From assembly GCA_964203655.1 (NCBI GenBank), contig CAXNMJ010000002.1, forward strand, positions 1 to 64,000: a DNA stretch of 64,000 bases, written 5' to 3'. The notes under the pieces were generated by a model that saw only the letters and a list, made by a program, of their open reading frames with translations, was not told the DNA's origin and ran no database searches. Position numbers and translations under genes: made by a program. Shown in pieces: positions 36,454 to 44,477 of this stretch (positions are counted from its first letter, which is position 1; the number at the start of each line of letters is the position of its first letter). Source of the DNA: BACL27 sp947488385 (GTDB taxonomy: Bacteria; Actinomycetota; Acidimicrobiia; Acidimicrobiales; Ilumatobacteraceae).

Positions 36454-36854
36454 TGATACTTACCGAGATCGACCACGTTGCAATTGCAGTGCACGACCTA
36501 GAAGCGGCGATTGATTATTACAAGCGTGCATTTGGCGCGACTGTCACTCATCGTGAAGTCGTCGAGCAAGACGGCGTCGAAGAAGCACTGTTAAAAGTTG
36601 CGCAAAGTTTTGTGCAGTTGTTGACCCCGACGCGACCAGATTCACCAGTTGCCAAGTCGTTAGAAAAGCGTGGCGAGGGTCTGCATCATGTTGGTTACCG
36701 AGTTGCTGATTGTGCCAAAGCTTTGCAGTCGATGATCGATGCGGGTGCGACACCAATTGACAAAGCACCTCGCAAAGGTTCGCGTGGCACAACCGTCGCG
36801 TTTATTCATCCAAAAGGTAGTTTCGGCACACTGATCGAGCTAGTTCAAGAGTAG
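36453..36854 (+). CDS. mce: Methylmalonyl-CoA/ethylmalonyl-CoA epimerase
   Basis: 133 residues, the normal length. The vicinal-oxygen-chelate fold is shown by 'IDHVAIAVHDLEAAIDYYKR' at the N-terminus and 'EGLHHVGYRVAD' in the middle; the two metal histidines lie in these motifs, with a Glu in the last strand 'GTLIELVQE'. The start is GTG 36453, preceded by AGGAGA. It epimerises the C2 centre of methylmalonyl- or ethylmalonyl-CoA. Coupling to ccr points to the ethylmalonyl-CoA pathway. Confidence 0.95.
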   Translation: MILTEIDHVAIAVHDLEAAIDYYKRAFGATVTHREVVEQDGVEEALLKVAQSFVQLLTPTRPDSPVAKSLEKRGEGLHHVGYRVADCAKALQSMIDAGATPIDKAPRKGSRGTTVAFIHPKGSFGTLIELVQE

Positions 36855-36860
36855 AAACTT

Positions 36861-37525
36861 TTGAATCAAGCGCTGACGGTTTTATTCGGCGCAATTATCG
36901 GAGTAGTTCTTGGTTTGGTTGCCGAGTCTCTGATCAAAAAAATTGATCTACAAGTTCGTGTTTCGCGCACTGCCTTAGTTGCGTGCGGATTGATCTTTGG
37001 TGCAATATTCGCATTACTAATTGTTGATCGGTTTGTCGCATTTGAACTTCGTTTGGCATTTGCAATTTTGTGCGCCGGTTTACTAGTTCAATCAATGATT
37101 GACGCTTACACGCATCGACTGGTTCGTCAGATCACTCACACAATGGCAGTTTCAGGTGTGCTGATACTTGGGTTTTACGCGTTGCAAAACTCGCTTACGA
37201 AATCTCTAATCTCTGCCGGCGTTTGCGCCATCTCTGGTGTCGCGATTTCTTTTCTGACGAACAAATTTTCTAAAGGTGGTTTGGGTGCCGGAGATGTTCG
37301 CCTGATGGCAGTTCTCGGGTTGGCACCTTGGATTTTTAAGTTACTCGTGCGGCAATTTGGGCAATGTTTGCAGCCTGCTGCTTTGCGAGCATTTTTGGTT
37401 TGGCTCTGGTTGCGGTACGGCGCGGGTCTTTGCAACATCGCATCGCATTTGGTCCGTTTCTTGCGCTCGGTACAGTTACAGCAATTTTTGCCAACGAAAT
37501 GTTGCCCAGCTTGTTCATCGTTTAA
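36861..37525 (+). pseudogene. Prepilin peptidase (A24, TadV/CpaA-like), one frameshift
   Basis: About 221 residues when repaired, lacking the N-terminal methyltransferase domain. It starts at TTG 36861. The catalytic aspartates fall in 'QSMIDAYTHRL' and in 'GGLGAGDVRLMAVLG', the G-x-G-D motif of A24 peptidases. The first frame loses sense after 'LAPWIFK'. From about 37341 the sequence 'RAAIWAMFAACC' and 'EMLPSLFIV' continues in another frame to TAA 37523-37525. A single missing base near 37339-37341 explains the break. It would process the pilin at 56737..56940. Confidence 0.75.
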
Positions 37526-37534
37526 GTTGGAGCA

Positions 37535-38420
37535 ATGCAAGTACATCTAGTCGACGGAACTTACGAGATGTATCGCCAGCATTACGGGCAAGCCGTGCGT
37601 CATCGCGACCCGCCGCCATTTGCTGCAACGATCGGTGTGTTGTCCAGCACACTGCAGTTGCTCACCGAAGGTGCAACACACATTGGCGTTGCAACCGACC
37701 ATGTCATTGAGAGTTTCCGCAACGATCTTTATGACGGATACAAAACCAGCGAAGGCATGGAGCCCGTCTTACTCGAACAAATTCCGATTGTCGAAAAGGC
37801 TTTGCGTGCTCTTGGTGTCACTGTTTGGGCAATGGAGAAGTATGAAGCCGACGATGCTCTGGCTTCTGCTGTTGCGGTGGCGTGCGAAGACCGACGTGTG
37901 CATCAGGTAAGAATTTTGACGCCCGATAAAGATCTCGGTCAGTGCGTGAGTGGTCGGCGAGTTGTTCAAGTTGACCGTCGAAATAATATTGTTCTCGACG
38001 AAAATGAAATTCGCAAAAAGTTTGGCATTGGCCCAGAGTCAATCGCTGATTATTTGGCACTTGTGGGCGACAGCGCTGACGGTTTTCCAGGTTTGTCGGG
38101 TTGGGGAGCAAAGAGTGCGTCAACCGTTTTGGCAAAATACATCTCGCTGGATCAGATTCCAGATGATCATGAACAATGGAAAGCTAGATGGCCTCACAAC
38201 TTTGCGTGGTGCCGAAAAACTCGCTAAAACTCTGCGCGAGAATCGCGAACAAGCAGCGCTGTTTCGAACTTTGGCGACACTTGTGCAAGACGTGCCAGTG
38301 GGTTCAGTTGACAGTTGGAAGTGGACTGGAGTAACTCCAGAGTTTGCCGACCTTTTAAAGGAGTTCGGCGCAACTCACTTACTTGACCGAGTTGAAAGAC
38401 TTAAGACTCTTTCGCAGTAG
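37535..38420 (+). pseudogene. 5'-3' exonuclease (Pol I N-terminal/ExoIX-like), one frameshift
   Basis: About 294 residues when repaired. It begins 'QVHLVDGTYEMYRQHY' and contains 'YEADDALASAVAVA', 'RILTPDKDLGQCV' and 'LVGDSADGFPGLSGWGAKSA', the metal-binding and helix-three-turn motifs of FEN-type nucleases. The first frame runs to 38227. The true continuation 'DGLTTLRGAEKLAKTL' is in another frame and ends at TAG 38418-38420. The break is near 38182-38190. The gene may remove RNA primers or flaps. Its 3' end overlaps the convergent broken glycosyltransferase. Confidence 0.8.
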
Positions 38421-39313
38421 TTCGATAATCGCCAGCGGTATCGCCCAAAAATTTGTGATGATCAGCCCAATTGCGCGCACAACATTGCCTGCCCGCAAAG
38501 ATCGCCATGCATACAACAATCCGTACAAACCAATCGTGCGCATTCCTTTCAACCGATCAATCACTCGCAACCCCTCAAGCCCTTGCGCCCTGCGATACAA
38601 AACATACGCATCGTGAGTTCGTGCTAATCCAAAGTGCGGCGCATTCTGTAAGAGATGTTGACTGTCAGGCGAATATCTGGTTAAGAATTTTGGCAATGAT
38701 AGCGAACTCACCAAGTGTTGCAAGACGCAAGCCACAAGTGCGAAGATCTTGTGAGTATCGAAACGTTTCGTCATATCCACCCAGACGCTTATGCAGCTCT
38801 GCAGTTCTGATACATCACTGCATGAGTTCATGAATCGACAGTTGCTCGCTATGCAAGTCTCGTACTGATGTCAAGATGCTGTGTCGGGGTTTTAACTTCG
38901 TTAATCAACTCGCCGCCAGAGTTTATGTTGCGATACCAACTCGCACACTAAAACAAGGTTTGGATTCGTTGTCCAAGACAGTCGAACCTGAAGTTGCAGG
39001 CTGATCTGGTGTCGACAATATCGTCGGCATCTAAAATTGCGAGATATTCTCCGCGCGCATTGTTCAGTCCAATATTTAGCGCAGGTGTTCTACCGTGATT
39101 GCGCTCTAATTTGGTAATTCGTATTCTTGCATCACCGATTCGTCTGACAATGGCCATTGAGTCATCTGTAGAACAATTGTCGACGAGCACGAGTTCCCAA
39201 TTTGTGAAAGTTTGGGCGATGACACTGCGCACAGACTCTTCAATTGTTGATGCCGCGTTGTAGCAGGTCATCAAAACCGAAATCTTTGGTGTCGCTGATT
39301 CTTCGTTGGTCAA
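38379..39313 (-). pseudogene. Family 2 glycosyltransferase, decayed by several frameshifts
   Basis: The N-terminal 115 residues (39313 to about 38985) are an intact GT-A start: 'KISVLMTCYNAASTIEESV', 'LVDNCSTDDS' and 'AILDADDI'. After the DADD motif the family sequence jumps frames repeatedly. 'LDNESKPCFS', 'WYRNINSGGELINEVKTP', 'HSEQLSIHELM' and 'LGGYDETFRYSQDL' are each in different frames or separated by stops. A last open stretch (to 38379) ends in hydrophobic helices. At least four lesions are needed, so this looks like a real pseudogene or a poorly assembled patch. Confidence 0.72.
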
Positions 39314-39369
39314 ATTTTCATCCAGACTTCGCCAAGGCGATTAACTTCGTTTCCGCCGACTGAAGTGTC

Positions 39370-39465
39370 GGCCAGGCGATCTGCGGCACTCAAATGGATC
39401 CGATGAAGGCTGCTGCCTTCCGGCTCTGACCTGATTCTCGGGCACTCGTTGCACAGGACCCGGCC
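39370..39465 (-). ncRNA. ffs: Signal recognition particle RNA, small bacterial type
   Basis: The minus strand has the universal SRP core 'GGTCAGAGCCGGAAGGCAGCAGCC' pattern (asymmetric loop with GGAAGGCAGCA after the CAGGTCAG strand). The ends pair as GGCCGGG with CCTGGCC (one G-T), defining a hairpin of about 96 nt. The RNA binds Ffh and guides membrane proteins to the translocon. It lies alone, just upstream of and divergent from tRNA-Ser(GGA). The exact ends are set by the pairing and could shift by a few bases. Confidence 0.9.
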
Positions 39466-39583
39466 GCCACCTCACTCGACGGAAACGGTTGCCTAACGAT
39501 ATCGCGAACTCTCTTCACCGAATCTTCGCCACGCACTCAGATAGCCTGCCAAATCCACGCAGTTAAAGCTGTTTGGGCGATTT

Positions 39584-39671
39584 GGAGGGGTGCGAGAGCG
39601 GCCGAATCGGCACGCTTGGAAAGCGTGTGAGGCGCAAGTCTCCGTGGGTTCGAATCCCACCCCCTCCGCCA
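39584..39671 (+). tRNA. tRNA-Ser (anticodon GGA)
   Basis: Class II tRNA. The acceptor is GGAGGGG/CCCCTCC with discriminator G and encoded CCA. The anticodon stem CACGC/GCGTG encloses TTGGAAA, giving GGA. The A of its CCA end is also the first base of the tadA start codon. Confidence 0.96.
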
Positions 39672-40108
39672 TGATTACTGATCAAGAAGCTATGACTTTC
39701 GCGCTCGCCGAAGCGCGCAACGCACTCGCGCACGATGACGTACCCGTTGGCGCGATCGTCATTCACAACGACACGATTATTGCTTCGCGTCACAATGAAC
39801 GCGAACTGCGCAACGATCCAACTGCGCATGCAGAAATTTTGGCTCTGCGAGATGCCGCAAATTTATTGGGACGCTGGCGCCTTGAGCAGTGCACACTCGT
39901 GGTAACTCTCGAGCCATGCACGATGTGTGCAGGTGCACTTGTTAGTTCACGCATCACGAAAGTTGTATTCGGCGCCGCAGATCTGAAAGCTGGCGCATTT
40001 GGAAGTCTCTACAACATCGCAACTGATCCTCGATTAAGTCATCATCCTGAAGTTGTGCACGGCGTGATGGCCACTGAGTGTGCGGTCGATGCTCAGCGAT
40101 TTGTTTAA
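39671..40108 (+). CDS. tadA: tRNA(Arg) adenosine-34 deaminase
   Basis: 145 residues from ATG 39671. It converts A34 to inosine in tRNA-Arg(ACG), which is encoded at 21202..21277. Zinc-dependent deaminase motifs are present: 'AHAEILALRDA' (zinc His and proton-shuttling Glu) and 'LEPCTMCAGAL' (two zinc cysteines). The frame extends upstream only through the tRNA-Ser gene. ATG 39671 matches the family N-terminus; ATG 39692 is the alternative. No ribosome site is possible at 39671 other than tRNA sequence. Confidence 0.94.
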   Translation: MITDQEAMTFALAEARNALAHDDVPVGAIVIHNDTIIASRHNERELRNDPTAHAEILALRDAANLLGRWRLEQCTLVVTLEPCTMCAGALVSSRITKVVFGAADLKAGAFGSLYNIATDPRLSHHPEVVHGVMATECAVDAQRFV

Positions 40109-40159
40109 AAACTTGCGCGATTCAAAAACTAATTAGTGCTCGGCGGTAGCCTTAAAGAC

Positions 40160-40249
40160 GGAAGGGTGCCAGAGCGGACGAATGGAACGGTCTCGAACAC
40201 CGTCGTGGGTTTAGGCCTACCGTGGGTTCAAATCCCACCCCTTCCGCCA
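40160..40249 (+). tRNA. tRNA-Ser (anticodon CGA)
   Basis: Class II tRNA. The acceptor is GGAAGGG/CCCTTCC with discriminator G and encoded CCA. The anticodon stem ACGGT/ACCGT encloses CTCGAAC, giving CGA. With the genes at 20362, 20530 and 39584 the window carries four different serine isoacceptors. Confidence 0.95.
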
Positions 40250-40292
40250 TTTTGAAATAGAAATTTACATTTGCGTCTAATCTGAAGACTCA

Positions 40293-41333
40293 ATGAAGAT
40301 TTCGGCCAGTGATGTTCGCCAAGATTTAGTTTTGGCACACGAAAATGCTTGGGCGGCGCTGTCTGCGCCCGGCACTTGGTGGTCTGGGGCGCAAAGAATC
40401 GAGTTGGCACGCACCGCATTGTTGGCGATCAACGAACTCGAACCGACTCCGCCGTGGGTCGCCATTTCAACAGTTGTCGGAAAGTTGCCCCAAGATTTGT
40501 CGGCACCCAAAATTGCACACGATTGTGCCTACAGAATTGCTCGTCACGCGGCGACATTGACCCGCGACTGGTATCAAAAAGCCGTACGCGAAATTTCTGA
40601 GCTGGCCTTTGTCGAGCTTTGTGGCATTGTCTGCACAGTTGCAACAGTTAGTGCCTTTCGTCGGGCGGCAGGTCTCGCACCACTTGAATTTTCAGAAGTT
40701 AAAGATGGCGAACCAACTCAGATAAAGCCAACCAACATTGTTTCGGCAACCTTGAACTGGGTTCCAGTCGTTTCTCCAGCGGATGAAAATGCCGCTGTAG
40801 TTCAAGCGTTTACCGCAGTGCCAGAAACCAATCGACTGATTTGGTCGATGGCTGACGCGCAATATATTCCCGATAAAGAAATGGTTGACCCGAACTGGAC
40901 GCGCGGCACACTTTCGCGCGTGCAAATCGAACTCATCGCGACCCGAGTATCACAACAGCGTGAGTGTTTTTATTGAACTACATCGCATGCCAGCATGCTC
41001 AGTTGGAGCGGCTCCAAACAAGGCGTTGAAGTTGATCTGTCAGGTGTCCAAGCCTCGACTGGTGGAGTAGATGTACCGTTCGCAAGAGAGCTTCTTGATT
41101 TTGCAACTGCGGCCACCGAATTAGACGAAACAGTACTAGTAGAAAAAAGAAACGCACTTCTGAAAGTGGCTGGTGTTGCAGCAACCATTGATGCCGCAGC
41201 AGTTGTTGCCAACTTCGAAATGATGACTCGGCTCGCCGATTCAACTGGTGCACGAATGCCAACAGAAGTAGTCGCCGAACGTCTTGGTGTTGCAACTGCA
41301 ATGGGTGTTGATCAAGTTGTTTCGCGTCGCTAG
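40293..41333 (+). CDS. AhpD-like selenoprotein with in-frame TGA (Sec228)
   Basis: One frame of 347 codons from ATG 40293 to TAG 41331-41333 is interrupted only by TGA at 40974-40976 (codon 228). The local reading is 'QIELIATRVSQQRECFY', TGA, 'TTSHASML'. In the AhpD/carboxymuconolactone-decarboxylase-like fold the active site is Glu-x11-Cys-x2-Cys-x3-His. Here Glu213, Cys225 and His232 all sit at the right spacing and the TGA occupies the second, attacking cysteine. The first 150 residues form a divergent half of the same fold without the cysteines. A hairpin follows at 41003-41017, and selC lies at 59848. It probably reduces peroxides or acts as a thiol/selenol oxidoreductase. Without recoding, translation would stop at 227 residues and remove the active site. 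Confidence 0.87.
40974..41017 (+). promoter_or_regulatory. Candidate bacterial SECIS element
   Basis: The TGA at 40974-40976 is followed by a perfect inverted repeat, TTGGAG-CGG-CTCCAA, at 41003-41017. The apical loop lies about 31-33 bases after the TGA and has a G within its first two positions. These are the published general features of bacterial SECIS elements bound by SelB. A second palindrome, GCATGCCAGCATGC, lies at 40985-40998 and could extend or compete with the fold. SelB binding is inferred. Confidence 0.6.
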
Positions 41334-41357
41334 ACGAGATAACTACTCAATTAAATA

Positions 41358-42917
41358 TTAGCCGCAAACTTTTCCGTCAGCCGGAGCTTTGAGATCAATT
41401 AGGTAGCGATCAACTGTTTCAACAACACACGCATTTAACCCATATCCAGTGTGTTGGTCGGCCTTGACCGTCAAAAAGATTCCACTTTCAAGTGATCGCG
41501 CTGCTTTGCGTGATGACTCAATTGGTGTTGCTGGGTCACCGGTTGTGCCGATCACAATTATCGGTCCCGCACCTTTGCCAGTGATTGTGATGCGCGATGC
41601 TTGAGCCACTGGCCAGAGCGCACACGAATAGCCGTAGGCAAAACTTGCCCCGAATCGTTTTGCAGCCTTGGTGAATATCGGAATTTGTGCATCAACATCT
41701 TCGACAGAAGTTGGGCCCGGGTCGTCTAGACACGAAATTGCCAAGAACGCTTCAAGTTCGTTGCCGTATGAGCCATCTGGTTTGCGTTGAAAGTAGTCGT
41801 CGTAGAGTTGCAAAAGTCCAGCGCCGTCGCCATCAACAGCGTCACTCAACGCTCGTTCAAGTTGCGGCCACAACGCATCTGAATACATTGCTTGAGCCAA
41901 CGCGGTATACATCACTCCCTGAGTTACTGGGGTGCGATCGGCTGAAACAACGAGAGGCTTGGCATCAATTTCGTTGATCAGTTTGTCGAGTGCCGCCGCC
42001 GAGTTGCCGTTGCTATTGAAGACACACGCAACTCGTTTTGAACATTTCGATAGAAACGCATCAAGTTGTTTTTCAAAACCTTGTGCTTGCGCCAAACCTT
42101 GATCAAGCGACGTTGCATTCGGGTCAGACGCACCATCTAAAACGGCAGCGCGCACAGTTTCTGGAAACATCGTCGCCCAAGTTGCGCCAAGTTCTGAGCC
42201 ATATGAAAAACCAAAGTATGTGATTTTTTCTTCACCAAGCGCACGACGAATTGAATCCATATCACGAGCGGTGGATTGAGTTGAAATGTATGGCAAAATT
42301 TCACCGCTGTTGGCTACGCATTCGTCGTTGAATCTCTGCCCTGCATCAATAATTGCTTGCTTTTCTTCGGGCGACTCAGGTGTTGAATCAATTCCGAAAT
42401 AGTCGTCGTATTCATCGACGCAGTCAACCGCAGGTGTTGACTTGCCGGTTCCACGTGGGTCCCATCCGATGATGTCGAATCTGTCCAACAGTTCGTCGCT
42501 GAAGTAATACTCGGCATCTGCAGCAACACTTGAGCCACCGAAACCCGGGCCACCTGGGTTGACCAGCATCGAACCAACTTTGTTGGCTTGATCGGCCGCC
42601 GGTTTACGCGTGAGAAACAAAGTGAATGAACCCAAACTTGGATCTTGATAATCAAACGGCACGGATAATTCGCCACATTGACTTTCGCCCTGTGGGTCGG
42701 CTTTGCATTTCGTCCAGACGATCTCATCTGCCAAGACACTCGGTGTGCTTTCGGGCGTTGTTACTTCGTCGCTTTGATCTGAATCAGAAAACTCTTGGTC
42801 GTCGATTGTGTCGGCCGACGATCCAATAATTGTTGGGTCTGAGCAGGCCGAAGCGAGCGCACCCATCGTCAGAATTGCGATCACAAACTTGCGTCTATTG
42901 TTGAGGCGATGCTTCAT
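41358..42917 (-). CDS. Secreted lipoprotein alpha/beta hydrolase, tripeptidyl aminopeptidase-like
   Basis: 519 residues. The N-terminus is a lipoprotein signal ending 'GALASAC', with lipidation expected at the cysteine near residue 25. The alpha/beta-hydrolase core has the oxyanion region 'NPGGPGFGGSS', 'GWDPRGTGKSTP' and nucleophile serine in 'FGFSYGSELGATW'. The C-terminal TAP-like domain carries 'IGTTGDPATPIESS' (acid) and 'KADQHTGYGLN' (histidine). Cysteines placed for disulfides are frequent, as in exported actinobacterial SlpD/TAP peptidases. It likely trims N-terminal tripeptides or hydrolyses esters outside the cell. It diverges from xseA. Confidence 0.9.
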   Translation of the reverse strand: MKHRLNNRRKFVIAILTMGALASACSDPTIIGSSADTIDDQEFSDSDQSDEVTTPESTPSVLADEIVWTKCKADPQGESQCGELSVPFDYQDPSLGSFTLFLTRKPAADQANKVGSMLVNPGGPGFGGSSVAADAEYYFSDELLDRFDIIGWDPRGTGKSTPAVDCVDEYDDYFGIDSTPESPEEKQAIIDAGQRFNDECVANSGEILPYISTQSTARDMDSIRRALGEEKITYFGFSYGSELGATWATMFPETVRAAVLDGASDPNATSLDQGLAQAQGFEKQLDAFLSKCSKRVACVFNSNGNSAAALDKLINEIDAKPLVVSADRTPVTQGVMYTALAQAMYSDALWPQLERALSDAVDGDGAGLLQLYDDYFQRKPDGSYGNELEAFLAISCLDDPGPTSVEDVDAQIPIFTKAAKRFGASFAYGYSCALWPVAQASRITITGKGAGPIIVIGTTGDPATPIESSRKAARSLESGIFLTVKADQHTGYGLNACVVETVDRYLIDLKAPADGKVCG

Positions 42918-42966
42918 CTAAACCTCAAGCGTATTGCCAACTAGTGGATAAACAGGAAAAGTAGTA

Positions 42967-44262
42967 ATGGTGCGCGACTCAAGTCCCGAACTGATCTTCG
43001 GCGATGAAGACGGTGAGACGTTTTCGGTCAGCGAGTTCGTCAAGACTGTCAATCAATCCATCAAGCAGCGTTTCGGTCGCGGAGTCTGGTTGCACGGTGA
43101 GATTCAAGAACTGAAAACCCCAAGTCACGTTTATTTCACTCTTGTAGATCAAGACGGCGACAAGAAAGCCGTCTTGAGTGCGTCAATCTGGCAGGGTGTC
43201 TACTCGGCAATGAAGTCAAAACTTGCCGATAGCGGCTTGCAACTCGCAGACGGCCTTAAAGTTCGTGTTTTTGGTGAGCCAGATTTATACGCAGGTAATG
43301 GAAGGTTCAGTTTTAAAGTCTCAAAAATTGACCCGCGATTCACACTCGGTGACTTGATTGCGCAACGTGAAGAAGTTGTCAAGCAACTCAAACTTAAAAA
43401 ACTCTATGACGTCAATCGGGCGCTCGAACTTGCTTTGGTTCCGTTGCGTGTCGGCATCATCACCAGCGTCGGCAGCGCAGCACACGCAGATGTGTTGAAA
43501 ACTTTCAAAGACTCAAAGCTTGGATTCTCAATATTCGTTCACGATGCTCGTGTTCAAGGCGAAGATTCGATTGCATCTGTCGTCGCAGCGTTGCAGACAA
43601 TGGATTCACGAAAAGACTTAGATGTTTTGATGCTCGTTCGTGGAGGTGGCGCTAAAAATGACTTGATCGCATTTGATTCGCTACAGATTGCGACTGCGAT
43701 TGCAAATTGTCGTCTGCCAGTTTTCACGGGTATTGGCCACGAGACCGACTTCAGTGTCGCCGACGAGGTTGCGCATCAAACACATAAAACTCCGACGGCG
43801 TGTGCCACTGCGATTATTGAACTTGTCCGAGATTTCATTGAGTCGACCGAACAGGCGTGGGATGGCATCGCCACGTTTGCGCTTCGTGAACTTGAACTCT
43901 CAGCAAGTCGGCTTTCTGAAAGAGCAAACAGGATCAGCACAAAAGTTTTGGACGCATTGGCCAATGCCAGCAAACGGTTGGCAATGATTTCGCAACGTGT
44001 AAAACATCGACCTGCAGAGGTCTTTCGACTCGAGAAAAGTTCGTTAGATGCTCTTGCCGAGCGTGTTCGGTTGCTTGACCCCGTGAACACGATGGCGCGG
44101 GGCTGGAGCATTACCCGCAACACGACCGGCGACATTGTGCGTGATGTGACCAAACTCAAAACTGGTGACAAACTGGTGACAACATTTGCAAACGGTTCAG
44201 CTGCAAGCACGATTCAAGAAATTTCAACGAAAGGTAAACAAAATGGCAAAAGCAAAGAGTGA
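42967..44262 (+). CDS. xseA: Exodeoxyribonuclease VII large subunit
   Basis: 431 residues. An OB-fold domain ('SVSEFVKTVNQSIKQRF', 'GEIQELKTPSHVYFTL') covers the first 110. The catalytic domain contains 'VGIITSVGSAAHADVLKT', 'LVRGGGAKNDLIAFD' and 'VFTGIGHETDFSVADEVA' with 'TPTACA', the conserved nuclease motifs. A helical region and a C-terminal strand segment ('ARGWSITRNTTGDIV') complete it. The enzyme degrades single-stranded DNA with XseB. It overlaps xseB by 20 bases. Confidence 0.96.
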   Translation: MVRDSSPELIFGDEDGETFSVSEFVKTVNQSIKQRFGRGVWLHGEIQELKTPSHVYFTLVDQDGDKKAVLSASIWQGVYSAMKSKLADSGLQLADGLKVRVFGEPDLYAGNGRFSFKVSKIDPRFTLGDLIAQREEVVKQLKLKKLYDVNRALELALVPLRVGIITSVGSAAHADVLKTFKDSKLGFSIFVHDARVQGEDSIASVVAALQTMDSRKDLDVLMLVRGGGAKNDLIAFDSLQIATAIANCRLPVFTGIGHETDFSVADEVAHQTHKTPTACATAIIELVRDFIESTEQAWDGIATFALRELELSASRLSERANRISTKVLDALANASKRLAMISQRVKHRPAEVFRLEKSSLDALAERVRLLDPVNTMARGWSITRNTTGDIVRDVTKLKTGDKLVTTFANGSAASTIQEISTKGKQNGKSKE

Positions 44263-44458
44263 CGAGACGATTGGCTACGCACAGGCCCTCGACGAACTTC
44301 AGACAATTCTTGAAGAACTTGAAAGTAGCGAGGTGGACGTCGACAAGTTGGCAGTGAGCGTGCAACGCGCATCGCAACTAATCGAACTGTGTCGTGACCG
44401 AATCGGCAGCGCCAAACTTCAAATTGAAGACGTCGTCAAAGGACTCGCCAAAGAGTAA
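44243..44458 (+). CDS. xseB: Exodeoxyribonuclease VII small subunit
   Basis: 71 residues from ATG 44243, preceded by AAAGGT. 'GYAQALDELQTILEELESSEVD' and 'VDKLAVSVQRASQLIELCRD' match the two-helix XseB family. A longer frame begins at 44186 inside xseA, but the family starts at the chosen methionine. It is translationally coupled to xseA by overlap. Confidence 0.94.
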   Translation: MAKAKSDETIGYAQALDELQTILEELESSEVDVDKLAVSVQRASQLIELCRDRIGSAKLQIEDVVKGLAKE

Positions 44459-44477
44459 GTCGGCGTAACCTTTGGTC

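Noticed and set aside
40293..40976. Treating this as a complete 227-residue gene followed by a separate gene at 40995
   Set aside because: The two pieces are in the same frame, separated only by TGA, and together form one AhpD-type domain with correctly spaced catalytic residues. A short product would end just before its active site.
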